From Pseudisothecium myosuroides (Eukaryota; Streptophyta; Bryopsida; Hypnales; Lembophyllaceae), in NCBI GenBank assembly GCA_951799445.1, contig OX637293.1, forward strand, positions 27,590,001 through 27,654,000: 64,000 nt of DNA, written 5' to 3'. Below the pieces are notes generated by a model. It searched no databases, was not told where the DNA came from, and saw nothing but the letters and a program-made list of their open reading frames with translations. The translations under genes were made by a program, and so were the position numbers. Every line of letters starts with the position of its first letter. Position 1 is the stretch's first letter. Of this stretch, positions 53,926 through 64,000 are shown in pieces.

Positions 53926-56900
53926 TTTAAATGAACTTGTTTTTTCTTCATATTAAATGGATACAATCATTAATATTTCAAAACATCATATTAAATAAAT
54001 CATATTAAATGTATACATTAATTTTTCAAAATATCATATTAAATCATATTAAATGTATACATAAATTTTTCAAAATATTCCACTTAAAAACAAGATTGTC
54101 CATAACTTTCCCATTATTAGTCCAAATAGAATGAATCAAAGCTTCACATGTAGACAAAAATGTAAAATTTTAGGGGAAAATTTCAAAATTTGAATTTTGA
54201 ATTTTTGTGAATTTTTTTATGCTACATGTCAAGTTTAGTTCTAGGCTCTAATTTTGTGATATAACTTTTGTCCCTAGGCACCTTTTGAAATAAAAACTAT
54301 ATTTTCACAAATCTAATTAATTTTTCTATCAAATGAGAAAGTTTCTATTTTATGATAAAGAATACACCTTAAAAAAGTAATTTTTCTATCTTAAATTAAA
54401 TTTGTTTATTTTTGTCTTCACATTAAGTTGCTTTTATTTTAAGACAATTTCTTTTTTTAAAACAAGATTGTCCATAACTTTCTCATTACTAGTCCAAATA
54501 GAATGAATCAAAGCTTCACATGTCTAGAAGCTTTTTTTTAAGTTGAATTTTGAGTTTTACTTTAAGATAATTTGCTTGCACATATAAATTTAGATGTGTA
54601 AATATATATTTAATTCTAAACCTAATTGTGCATTGATATTTATTTTTATATTTCATTACCATTTCATAGTACTTCTTTAAATGATTTTAAATTAGGTGTT
54701 GCACTAGTAAATAAGACATGGTTACATACAAGATTGCAAAATCAAATAAAAGAAGGAACTTCTTTAACATTTAAAAATAATGAGTGGTATTTAGAAGACT
54801 TTGACAATGATGAAAATTCAAAGTGAACTTGAATTAGATCATGTTGTTAGTGCAAAGTGAAGTTAAGTTAAATCATGTCATATATTTTGTACTTTCTTGC
54901 TAGCAACTAAAATGGAATTCAAAGCTTCAAGCTACATATGTTTTTGTTCTCTAATTTTTTTTCTAATAGTACTATGATTGAATACACCTATGTGTGCTTT
55001 TCAAAGTGAATGACATTGACCTACATGTCCACTATTATAGAGTAGATGTCAAACTTTGCATTCTTTTGTATTCATTCTAAGAATCCATATGCATACATGT
55101 AAATATATGTATTTGCAATTGAATATTATATATATATGACTTTTATTATTTATTATTTATTATTTATTATTTATTATTTTTAAATTTTTGATTCTATTTT
55201 GTGTAGAAATACCTTATTTAAATACTAGTAGTTTGATTTATGAACAATTTTTTAACTCTATCAACCTCAAATGAATGAGTTAAGAAAATATATCTCCAAG
55301 TGGATTGTTCTTTGACTTTCATCTAAATATGTCATTAATTAGTGCATATTTTTCTCATAACCACACTTTTAGATTTAACATGTAAAAAAAAGATTGAAAG
55401 ACTTCAAATCACTTTCAAATTTTTTACCCCCTTGTAATCAAGCATTATGATGTTTAAATCCATATGTGCTATTGTTGAGTTTTATTTTCCAATGTGGTTT
55501 GTAGCATGTCTAGTTTAGGATTTTGTGGTTACAATTCAAAATTAATTTTTTTTAAGTTTACAGCACACAATTGGAAGCTCAAAAAAGATGAACATAAACT
55601 CCAAATTTAGTTCCAAGCAAGAAATAACAAGGTAGTTTGCTCTAAAAGCGTCCGTCTCTAAAAATGACCCAAAACTTTAAAAATTCATAAGTAATTCAAA
55701 AATGATTGAAAAAATACAAAACTAGTTGGGTTACTTTGTGCATCTACTTTTCTTTCTCTGAAAAATGAGCTAAAGATATAATTTTTGTTCATGGAAATTA
55801 ATGAAAAGGTCCTTTAGTTTTGTGTACTTGTTCCTTTTTATCAGATTGGTCCATGTGTTTCAAGAAAAAAAAAAAAAAAAAAAGATAGACCAGCCCTTTC
55901 AGAGCTGACTAGAGACTACCTTATTGTTCTTTTCAGTCAGTGACTTGTATATAAGAAATGTATTTCATAACACCTCCACCATTATGATGAGTGACCAGGA
56001 CAGATTCCAACAGTAATCTGTCCTATAAAATGCATTGCAAATTCAATAAAATTAGTCATGAAGGATCAGATCAAATAGCGAGGTGGTTCTTCCACTGCAG
56101 TCTAAGTTATGATCAAATGCCGTCCCATGAATCTCACTCAATAGTGACTGGGTACCATTTACATGGACCAACTTTGAATTGTTTTTTATTTTCATTTTTT
56201 TTAAACACATGGACTAACTTACAATTATGATTAAATGCATTCAATGAATGGATAGCCGTCCCGCCAAGTACATGTCAACTCCCGCGTTGGTTTTGCCGCC
56301 AAATGCCACAATGCTCCATTTGCATTATCAATAGGTCAAAGGAGAAGATGGCGGCCCAAATTCTCAATGACAGCTGTCATCCATGTTGACAACAAATGTT
56401 GAAGAATTATCAAGAGAGTCTACTACTTGGATTGAAGCTACCCCTCTAGTGCCTAACTGACCATATTTTTGTCACTAGGATGTTGAAAATGCAAATAATA
56501 GCTTACCACATTTTAGTCACTAAAGTATTGAAAATGCATGTAACAACTACAGAAGGTGACCTGGCCAAAAGTAGAAAACCATGTGAGATATATTATACAG
56601 CGAAAACAACCAAAATTATCATTATTAGCAATTCAGCATAGTTAGAGGCACCTTTTCCTAAATATAATATTTTTGTATTATTAGCAAGTAAAAATCATGA
56701 ATATTAAAAAAAAAATTAAATTTTTTGGATGTGGTATATAATTTCTATGATTTTTCAAAGTGCTGGCTCAGTAGACCACTGAAATTGTCATATAGGTGCC
56801 TTGAACCAAAATTTGTAGAAATGAGTAGTCAACCAATCAAAGTTAAGTATGTGTCCTTCAAATGTGTCAGCACATCAAACTTAAGCATTTGTAGGACACA

Positions 56901-58009
56901 TTAACAAAAGTCTAGGGACACATTTAGTAGTATTCTAGGGTACAAGAATGAAAATAGGGACGCTTTCAGGTGTTTTTACCTTAGAATCATTTTTATTCAT
57001 GGAAAAAAAATTTATTCTACCTCATTTTAAAAATTATATGTAATATAGGGTGGTTTAAATTCAAGTAAGGAATAATTGAAGAATATACTTGGAATTTGCC
57101 TATATATTTAAAAATATATCTCAAATATTCCAATTATGTAACAGCCCTCATTTAAGTTCTAAAAGACCAACTGAAGTAGCTTTTTTTTTTGGCAATTATA
57201 GCGTTTCTGATCATTCATTTACAAAAGGAATTATCATTTTTTTTCCTTTTAAATCTTCATACAACATGTGGTTAAGGAGTAGCTTGAGTCCTTAAAGAAC
57301 GTTGTAAGCCACATGAGCATTTTGAAAGTCAAAACTTGAATTTCCACATAGTTCTTGATTTTAAATAATTTTGAACTTAACTAAGTAGCTCTAATAATCT
57401 ATTTTTTATTTTATTTTAATTATTAAAAAAAAATTATATTTTTTGTGACACTTAGAAGAGAGCATCTTGAAGGCTCAAAATCGGCTCTAACTGATACACA
57501 ACTTTTTTAACTTTTTCTATCAAATTTCTCTTAATGTAAACTCAAGGAGTACATTAAAAATATCATGATGTTTGTCACTACTATTTCCATTTATATTGAA
57601 AATTTCATACTATTTAAAATATTTTTGTAATTACTTTGATTATTACAAAGAAATTTCTTTAAAAAATCATAAAAATTTAATTTGATGTTTTCAATTATGA
57701 AAAAATGAAATTTGATTTTAGACATATATTTTCTACATGTGAAAAATATCAAATTATGGAAATGTATATTTTAAAAGTATAAAATGTGTATTTTGGAAAT
57801 GTGCGTTTTAAATATAAAATGTAGTTTTTTTTTCAACAAGCACTTCAGACAATTCCCAAAAAATCACATTTTCAAAAAATAAAAATTTGATATTGTTTTT
57901 TAAGATTTATTTATACATAGAGAGTTTTTGAATCATTCTATTTTTATTTATGAATTATGAAATAAAGATTATGAGGAATTTTAGTTTGTAGGCAAATTTG
58001 AGACTAAAG
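53926..58009. other. 4-kb AT-rich intergenic region, no gene
   Basis: It contains 45-50-bp AAATGTATACATTAA-type repeats (about 53950-54080), a ~63-bp direct repeat 372 bp apart (CAAGATTGTCCATAACTTTC, 54091 and 54463), a 7-bp microsatellite (TTATTTA, 55144-55178) and an A-tract at 55867-55882. No convincing reading frame on either strand. It separates the two divergent genes. Confidence 0.6.
55144..55178 (+). repeat. (TTATTTA)n microsatellite
   Basis: About five copies of a 7-bp unit. Confidence 0.85.
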
Positions 58010-58365
58010 GGCCTTACTGAGTTTGGGTTTCAAAGGTCTCACGTTTAGGCGCCATGGGCCTCTTGTTTGGGTCTCGAGGTCTAGTTTGGATCCCAAAGGT
58101 CTTTAGCTTGGATCCAAAAGCCTCACTGAGTTTGGGTTCCAAAGCCTCTAGTTTGGGTGCCGAGGGCTTCCAGTTTGGGTCCTGAAGGCCTCAAGTTTGG
58201 GTCCCGAAGGCCTCAAGTTTGGGTCCTGAAGGCCTCAAGTTTGGGTCCAGAAGGCCTCAAGTTTGGGTCCCGAAGGCATCAAGTTTGGGTCCGGAAGGCC
58301 TCAAGTTTGGATCCCGAAGGCATCAAGTTTGGGTTCCAAGGTCCTAAAGTTTGGATCCTAAAGTT
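58010..58365 (+). repeat. 22-bp tandem array upstream of the transposase-like gene
   Basis: About 14-15 units of CCTCAAGTTTGGGTCCCGAAGG-like sequence; the last nine (58160-58345) are the most regular. 22 is not a multiple of 3, so a spurious open frame with 22-residue period runs through it. Confidence 0.9.
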
Positions 58366-59254
58366 CTATTATTTTATATAAACTTAAAATAAATTTTTAA
58401 ATTTTATTTTCAAATTAAGTGACCTAGTTTTCTCCCCAAAATAAAAACATTGAAAAGATCGTTGGTTTTAATATATATTTTTATATGTTATTGCTAAATT
58501 TCAATACATTATTTTTTGCACTATCTTTGATTATTAAATATTAGGCAAAAAGATTCCTAGAATGCTAGAAAGCTATAATCATATTAATATATACTTTAAT
58601 TTCTATAAATATTCCATTTTAATTTTAATTTGTCCAATTTATTTATTTATTATTAGCTAAGCCTTGAATTTACTATTTATAGGAATTGAATGTAGATTTG
58701 TTTATCCTTGAAGTAACACACTCTTGAATTTGTATAGATTTGCAACCCAACATGTAGTGATTAGTGAAGATACAACTTATAATAACCGCATCCATTGGTT
58801 AGATGCAAGTTATTTTGGGTTAATATTAGAATGACTTCACAACCATGTTGTACAGAAAAGTCATTTGAATAAAAAAACAAAGCTATTAGGCAATTTTTGA
58901 GAGCATAACTTGGGCACTCGAGGATTAATCATAATATTATATTGAACTAACTGTCAATTGTTTCATTGTTGTTAAATTTTGCTTTTGCTTCCGAGTTCCT
59001 TTCTCTTATTGTCTTGGAGCGGCCTTCGTGAATTTGTGAGCTGTGCCTTTGAAATTGTGATCTTGTATCTAATTTGAGAGTTCAGTTCTTGTAGACAGAG
59101 TTCAATTTATCCTATTTGTATCACTGGTTCAAAGAAGGTTTTAGCCTCCTCTTGCATTTTCAAGGTTTGTTGCAAGAAATTTACTAGGTTTGTCTTAATT
59201 TTTGGATTACTGCCCCGTCGCATCAGATTGTGTTGTTTCGAAATGCAGACAACC
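58366..59254 (+). promoter_or_regulatory. promoter and leader region of the transposase-like gene
   Basis: AT-rich up to about 58960, then higher GC with TTCCTTTCTCTTATT-type pyrimidine tracts (about 59000), as in a transcribed leader. A splice acceptor (GAAATGCAG) ends at 59248, six bases before the ATG, so a leader intron is likely. I could not fix the transcription start. Confidence 0.45.
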
Positions 59255-62200
59255 ATGGTGCCAAATGATATAACTAACATGCATCGCCTTCCTGAGTCCT
59301 ACACAACAAGCACTATTTTGCCTGGAAAATATCGCCCTTTGATTGAAAGAGGTAAGAGTCTTGCTAATCAAACTCCCCGTTCCATGTTTCCAGCAAAACG
59401 CAAAGCAGGCGATACTAACCTCGATCTTTGGCTTGACGGAAGTATCTACCCTCCTCACCCGGCGACTGGAGTTGCGCCTTCATTTAGGGACCTCAAATCG
59501 TTTCTGTGCTATGTGGGTGATGGTGATGATGGTCTCTTTGGATATCTGAATGCACTAAATAATATAGATGAAAGTAGGTTGCGCTATGTCCAATTGCTAG
59601 AATTGCTACACCAGATTGAGCACTCAAGACAAGTGAGTGAACTAGAGCGAATCAATGAACGCAACACTTTGCTAGCTCATTGCCATTTGGAGCAGAAGCG
59701 GTATGAAGTTCACGTTGCAGAACTTGAAGCAAGAGCACACGACATTGATTTACAACACCAGGCGCTAATACGACATTTTCGTGTCGACATTGTTGGGCAT
59801 ATCCAAGATAAGGAACGACATAAAGTAGAGGCTTCGGCAGAATCGGATTCAGTGATCACACGCGGGACAGAGAAGGTGGAACGTCTCCATTTGAATTACA
59901 AGTCTCACATTGCCGACTTAAACTTGGAGCTATTAACAACAAAGAATGACTTAGCACGGAGTAAATTGAAATGCCAAAGGTTGCAACAATCTCCATTTTG
60001 CAGAGCAACATCTTGCAAGAAAAAAGATTTGTCTGACTTGTCTCAAACAAGTGGCCATGCTCGTCGCTTGAAGACACACATCCGGTAAGTACTACTAAAC
60101 TTTGTATGATTCAACTTCCTTCAGTCAAGAACTTTATTTGGATGTGAATTTCGAGAGTGCCCAATTGAATTCTTGTGCTAATTTTGATAGATTATGGATT
60201 GTGAAATTCATAGCGAGGTTGCTCAGGCGGCAACAGTTCGCGTTGTTCGGGATATCAATAGCAAGACAGGGGCACGAAAGAGACTCTGTGGGTCTTTGAG
60301 CATACAACCAAAAACAGGGGCGGCACTCGGATCAATTTTGTCACAACAGGAGGTTGCCGCAATAATGGAGGCCCCCAAATTTCAAAAGGTTGCTTGCAAC
60401 ATTACAAATTGTCATCTTAAGAAAATGGGTGAGGTGGTGGTACCTCAGCGCATTCTTGGAACTCTAGATCGGGTGGGCTTGCCACATAAAGGATGGGCTG
60501 AACTATTCAACATTATGAAGGATGGCCTTCACTCTGTTGACAAGAAACTAAAATTGAAAGCAGTGCCAAATCCATTTAAGGTAAAAGCTCACTTAAGTCA
60601 TTCTATGAAAGTTGTGCATTTCAATTACAATACTCTAGAAAAAATGCCAAAATTTGTTCTTTCTTCTATTGGCACTCTATGATTTGTATGTGAATTCATG
60701 AATTTAGCCTTGTCGTGTGCTTCAATTTGCAGATATCTCTTTTGCGAACAGAGATGAATGGGAACCTCAAGAAGTATATCGGGGACTACTACCACATTAA
60801 TAATTCGTGGGAGGTTCCAAAGAAGCCAAACGAAGAGATCAAGAAACGAACATGTCCGACACACCTCCACCTCAATGAATCAAATAATCTCTTTGTGGAT
60901 GTTGAGACAGTATTGCAGTCTATGGTGAAGTTCTATGCAATAACTCCTGAAGGTACAATCCATTTTTCACTTTACTTTCATGCCTCAGTTGCTTGTAAAG
61001 CCTCAAACCTCTCTTAATTCTTTAAAATTGAGTCCCTTCCATTTGAACTCATTTGTTTTCAACATTGATTGTTTCCAACATTGCATTTTATGTGCAGAGT
61101 TAGACAACAAACCTTTGATATTTGTGCTAAAGATGGATGAGGCAGAAATTGTCAAAGGTGATAAGCAAGAACGAATCTCCATCACCATCATGAATCGTGC
61201 TTTGAAAGAACCAACCTTGACAAAAAAAGATCCGAGATTCTTTGCTGTACAAAGTGAGATGAATATATGGCCAATTGGGACCTTCAAAGTTATCAAGGAA
61301 TCCCATGAATGCTTAGACTGGGTGCTCAAACAGACTGATATTCCGTCAATTATTGCAGCACAACATGCTGGTAGGAAGCTCAATGTTGAAAATATAGGAG
61401 AGTTTGCAATTGAGTGGCATTTAGCATGTGACATGAAAACCATAAAATGCCTCTACGGGTTTTCACATGGCCCTTCTGCCCAACACTCCTGTATTTATTG
61501 TTGGTGTGAGAGAACAAAGCCAAGGAACCTCACTATTGAAGAGGCGAAGGATCCTAGTAAAACAAAGAAACTTTGGAATGGAGGAATCTTTGCCTCATCA
61601 ATTACTGCAAAACCTGTTCGGGGTCCAGGAGGTGGACCTAATGGGAATGGGAAATGGGATCCCATTCTCGACATTCCCATGATTAGAGTACATTTTTGCA
61701 CTCTTCATGCCCAATGCAGGATAATTGAGAAGATAGTTCACCTGCAAATTATATATGTGTGGAGCATCAAAGATAAAGTCGAACAGAAGCTTGCAGTGGA
61801 GGCTATGGAACATTGCCTATCCAAGGCTGGATTAGGTGGTAAGGCTGTAGTGTTGACAAGAGATGCTAAATTGTCAGGCCAGAATGCAGACCTTCCATCG
61901 AAGCTTTCATTTAATGGAGCAAAGTGTAGGAAGATGTTTAAGAAGAGTTCATGGTCACGACTAGATAGGGTGTGGAAAGATGTGTGTGCAGCTGAACGGA
62001 ATAATACAAACCAAGGCCAATCTAAAGAGGACCGGGAAAAAATGTGGGCCGCATTTGAGGCCCTACAAGTCTTCTTCACAGGCTTGAGTTTGACTACCAA
62101 ACAACGTCATGAATATAAAAGCAAAATTGAAGCTTGGGGGAAGGCTTATGTCAAGGCATTTGGAGAGAGCGCAGTCACGCATTACATTGTAAGCCCTTCT

Positions 62201-62790
62201 TTGATAATGACCATGCTATATATTTGAAATTAGCCTTAGCTTTGTGATATTTAGGGTAGGGCAGTATGACCTTATACTTACCCTAGTCTCATTGGTTTTT
62301 GTATACACTTGTGTAGCATGTGCTTATTAAACATTCTACTTGGTTCATCAACGAATATGGTAGCTTAGCATTATGGTCGACGCAAGGCATGGAGAAATCG
62401 CACTACCAATGCAAGATGGGGTTCTTTAAGCATACACAGAGCGGAGGAGGGGTCAAACGACACTCGCCCATAATTCAAGGATTTGAGTGGTGGTACAGGG
62501 TGATTCAACATAGAGAGGCTGAAATCGAGAATCAAAAAGTAAAAGAGGGGCTCAATGATGCAGCAGCTGCCTTAAAAGAAGTTCGACGACAAGCCTACCT
62601 TTCTTCAAATGCTAGAGAAAAGCATGCTGCGTGGAGGGCTTCACGTCGACGTGAGAACAGTAGGTGGGTTCTGCAAACACCAGAGGAGGAATTATCAGGT
62701 TGTGAACCAGAGAATCCAGTGCCTAATGAATTAGGCATATTCGAGAGCCAAGACAATGAGGAGACCGGGACCTACAACAACACATTGTAG
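59255..62790 (+). CDS. five-exon transposase-like protein (RNase-H-fold type), apparently intact
   Basis: Exons: 59255-60084, 60214-60580, 60733-60952, 61098-62188 and 62317-62790. All have GT/AG borders, and phases agree for 994 codons (993 aa) with no stop or shift. Residues about 100-270 are coiled coil. The core in exon 4 has LIFVLKMDEAEIVKGDKQER (about 480-500), EWHLACDMKTIKCLYG (about 580), a CIYC knuckle (about 603), GGGPNGNGKWDP, and VHFCTLHAQCRIIEKIV (about 670). The order Asp, then (C/G)D-(M/Y)K with a following CxxC, then a DELH/TLHA-like helix, matches unclassified transposon proteins of animals and plants (GDYKFLL...CxWC type), with an RNase-H-like fold presumed. Histidine stands where an acidic residue would be expected in the third motif. 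The C-terminus (GMEKSHYQ, then a charged helix) is variable. It likely mobilises the element that surrounds it. Confidence 0.65.
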
Positions 62791-64000
62791 CTTTATTCAA
62801 AATTCTCAAGTAAACAAGGTCATTTTTAAGTATGTGCCAATAGTGGAATTTTCAAACTTCAGCATTCAATTTTGTAGAGACTTAGTCTAATAACTAGTTG
62901 TTTTACATTACGACATGTCCACATCCACCTGGGTTGTTTCATAGCCCCAGTGTGAATTGTTCACAAATTGACTCAATCTGAAGCCTATATATAGGTTTCA
63001 ATAAAATATGAATAAAATGGTTTGACTTGGTGATTTGCATCTTGATGCTTAAAACACGTCCAGTATCAAGAACTGAAAACAGAGAAATACGGCCCAACCT
63101 CCCATTTAAAATTTTATTAGAATGAGAAGGTCACGGTCATTTGGTACAGGCTATGGATTAAATTTAACATATCGGCCTGAAGGGCAGTAGTACATCCATT
63201 TCAGAAAGCCAATGAAACGGGCACACGCATTGTGGATGTCAGACCTTACAATGAGGTGAAACAGGCTAAGCGTATTTTTGAAAGCCTTCAAGTACAAATG
63301 AAAACCACAACCAGGGTCCTTTTAGGAATGCTTGGAGGGGGCTCTTAGAGAGTCCATTTTTTTGCTAATGCTTCCCATTTTTTAATAACCTACGTGCAGC
63401 GGAAGATAGGGTACATTTAAATAATCTTGGATAAAATTTATAAGAAACTTATATATAAAATAGGGGACATTAAAAAGGCAAAGTGCTTTAAAAATAAAAT
63501 AGGGATGATAATATGGCTGATTTTTCCACTTTATGTAAAAATAGGGGCTCTTTTAATGTTGCCAAATAATGATTATAAGTAATTGATAGCGCCCCTAAAA
63601 ATACCCCACCGCCGCACGTGGGTCCCCCAAATACACAAAAAGTGTCCTCCCCGAGAATACATAGTTTCAATATTTACCTTATAGGCTTATACTTCTAATT
63701 TTTTAGTCAACATGAAAAATAACACATGAAAAAGGTGGTTTTTGTAAACTGCAAAATTTAATTAGACATGTTTTTATTTCCATTTCTATCTTATATAGTT
63801 TTTTTCTAAAACTAAAGTAATAAATAACACATAAATAAGTAGAGTTTTTATTTTAAAATTATAAAAAATCAATAGAAAAGTTTTTATTTAAATCTCCATT
63901 CTTTATTTATTTTTAATAAATCAACGTGAAGATTTATTTATAATTATGCAAAGGTTCTTTGATCTAATCCAATGGCTTAATCACCACATTAGATAAAGTA
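62791..64000. other. right edge, no gene recognised
   Basis: AT-rich sequence with a short GC-richer block near 63590-63655 (GCGCCCCTAAAAATACCCC). A TATATATAGG stretch at about 62985 followed by AATAAA-like signals could be the 3' end region of the transposase-like gene. No coding frame, TIR or tandem repeat is supported. Confidence 0.45.

Noticed and set aside
53775..58365. CRISPR-like regularity of 22-bp repeats
   Set aside because: Units are contiguous without unique spacers, in a eukaryotic genome; this is a minisatellite.
58157..58381. 74-residue frame in the 22-bp array
   Set aside because: Tandem-repeat artefact with a 22-residue period.
24980..63000. TIRs for the putative second large element (25.5-62.8 kb)
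   Set aside because: I compared the stretches left of 25.5 kb and right of 62.8 kb by eye and found no convincing inverted repeat, so no borders are called.

Overview
The window looks like nuclear DNA of a land plant: spliceosomal introns with GT/AG borders and TACTAAT/TACTAAC-like branch sites, plant TATA boxes, a Ty3/gypsy element primed by initiator tRNA-Met (PBS TGGTATCAGAGC), and a plant-type hAT transposase. I see no housekeeping gene, rRNA or convincing tRNA. Almost everything is mobile DNA or tandem repeat. I cannot name the species.

Left third (1-23 kb). A hAT transposase frame (minus strand, open to the left edge) is followed by nested retroelements. A dispersed repeat ('XY') occurs twice in opposite orientation. 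Its left copy (2880-4363 + 7909-9045) is split by a 3.5-kb element carrying a coiled-coil gene. Three copies of this coiled-coil family exist (4364-7908 plus; 10110-13590 minus, with a perfect 5-bp target duplication; 17616-20921 plus), all with broken frames. They have TG...CA ends but no visible LTR pair. A Ty3/gypsy element (5' LTR 13697-14810, gag-pol 14859-17615) is cut by the third copy. That copy is in turn cut by a gypsy solo LTR (18441-19738, TSD GGCGG) and by the second XY copy (20922-23011).

Middle (23-50 kb). A TTAA-flanked 855-bp element has piggyBac-like ends. Then comes the main object: a ~23.6-kb insertion (26503-50093) with a 28-bp perfect terminal inverted repeat and an 8-9-bp target duplication (ACTGCCAA(A)). 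It carries two divergent genes: a DUF7869-type, transposase-like gene (27459-30167, minus) and a seven-exon gene (42747-49306, plus) whose 1855-codon frame joins a ParB-like domain, a degenerate DNA-methyltransferase-like segment and an FCP1/NIF-type HAD phosphatase domain. About 25 copies of a palindrome, A(A/T)CTCG-NNN-CGAG(A/T)T, fill the element's promoter regions and the first three introns of the long gene but not its exons. A 179-bp satellite organised in 536-bp trimers (33.1-38.3 kb) lies between the two genes.

The giant element sits inside an intron of another minus-strand gene (exons 50335-51919 and 25544-26436), whose 564-codon frame is restored exactly when the insertion is left out.

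Right part (50-64 kb). A second divergent pair: a coiled-coil/RING-like gene (52122-53612, minus), followed downstream by the split gene, and an apparently intact five-exon gene (59255-62790, plus; 993 aa) that looks like an unclassified RNase-H-fold transposase. Both promoters face 22-bp tandem arrays of one family. The simplest reading is a second large mobile element that served as the landing site for the first.

At least nine in-frame stops across the unrelated elements are each explained by one C-to-T (or G-to-A) change, as expected for methylated, silenced transposons.
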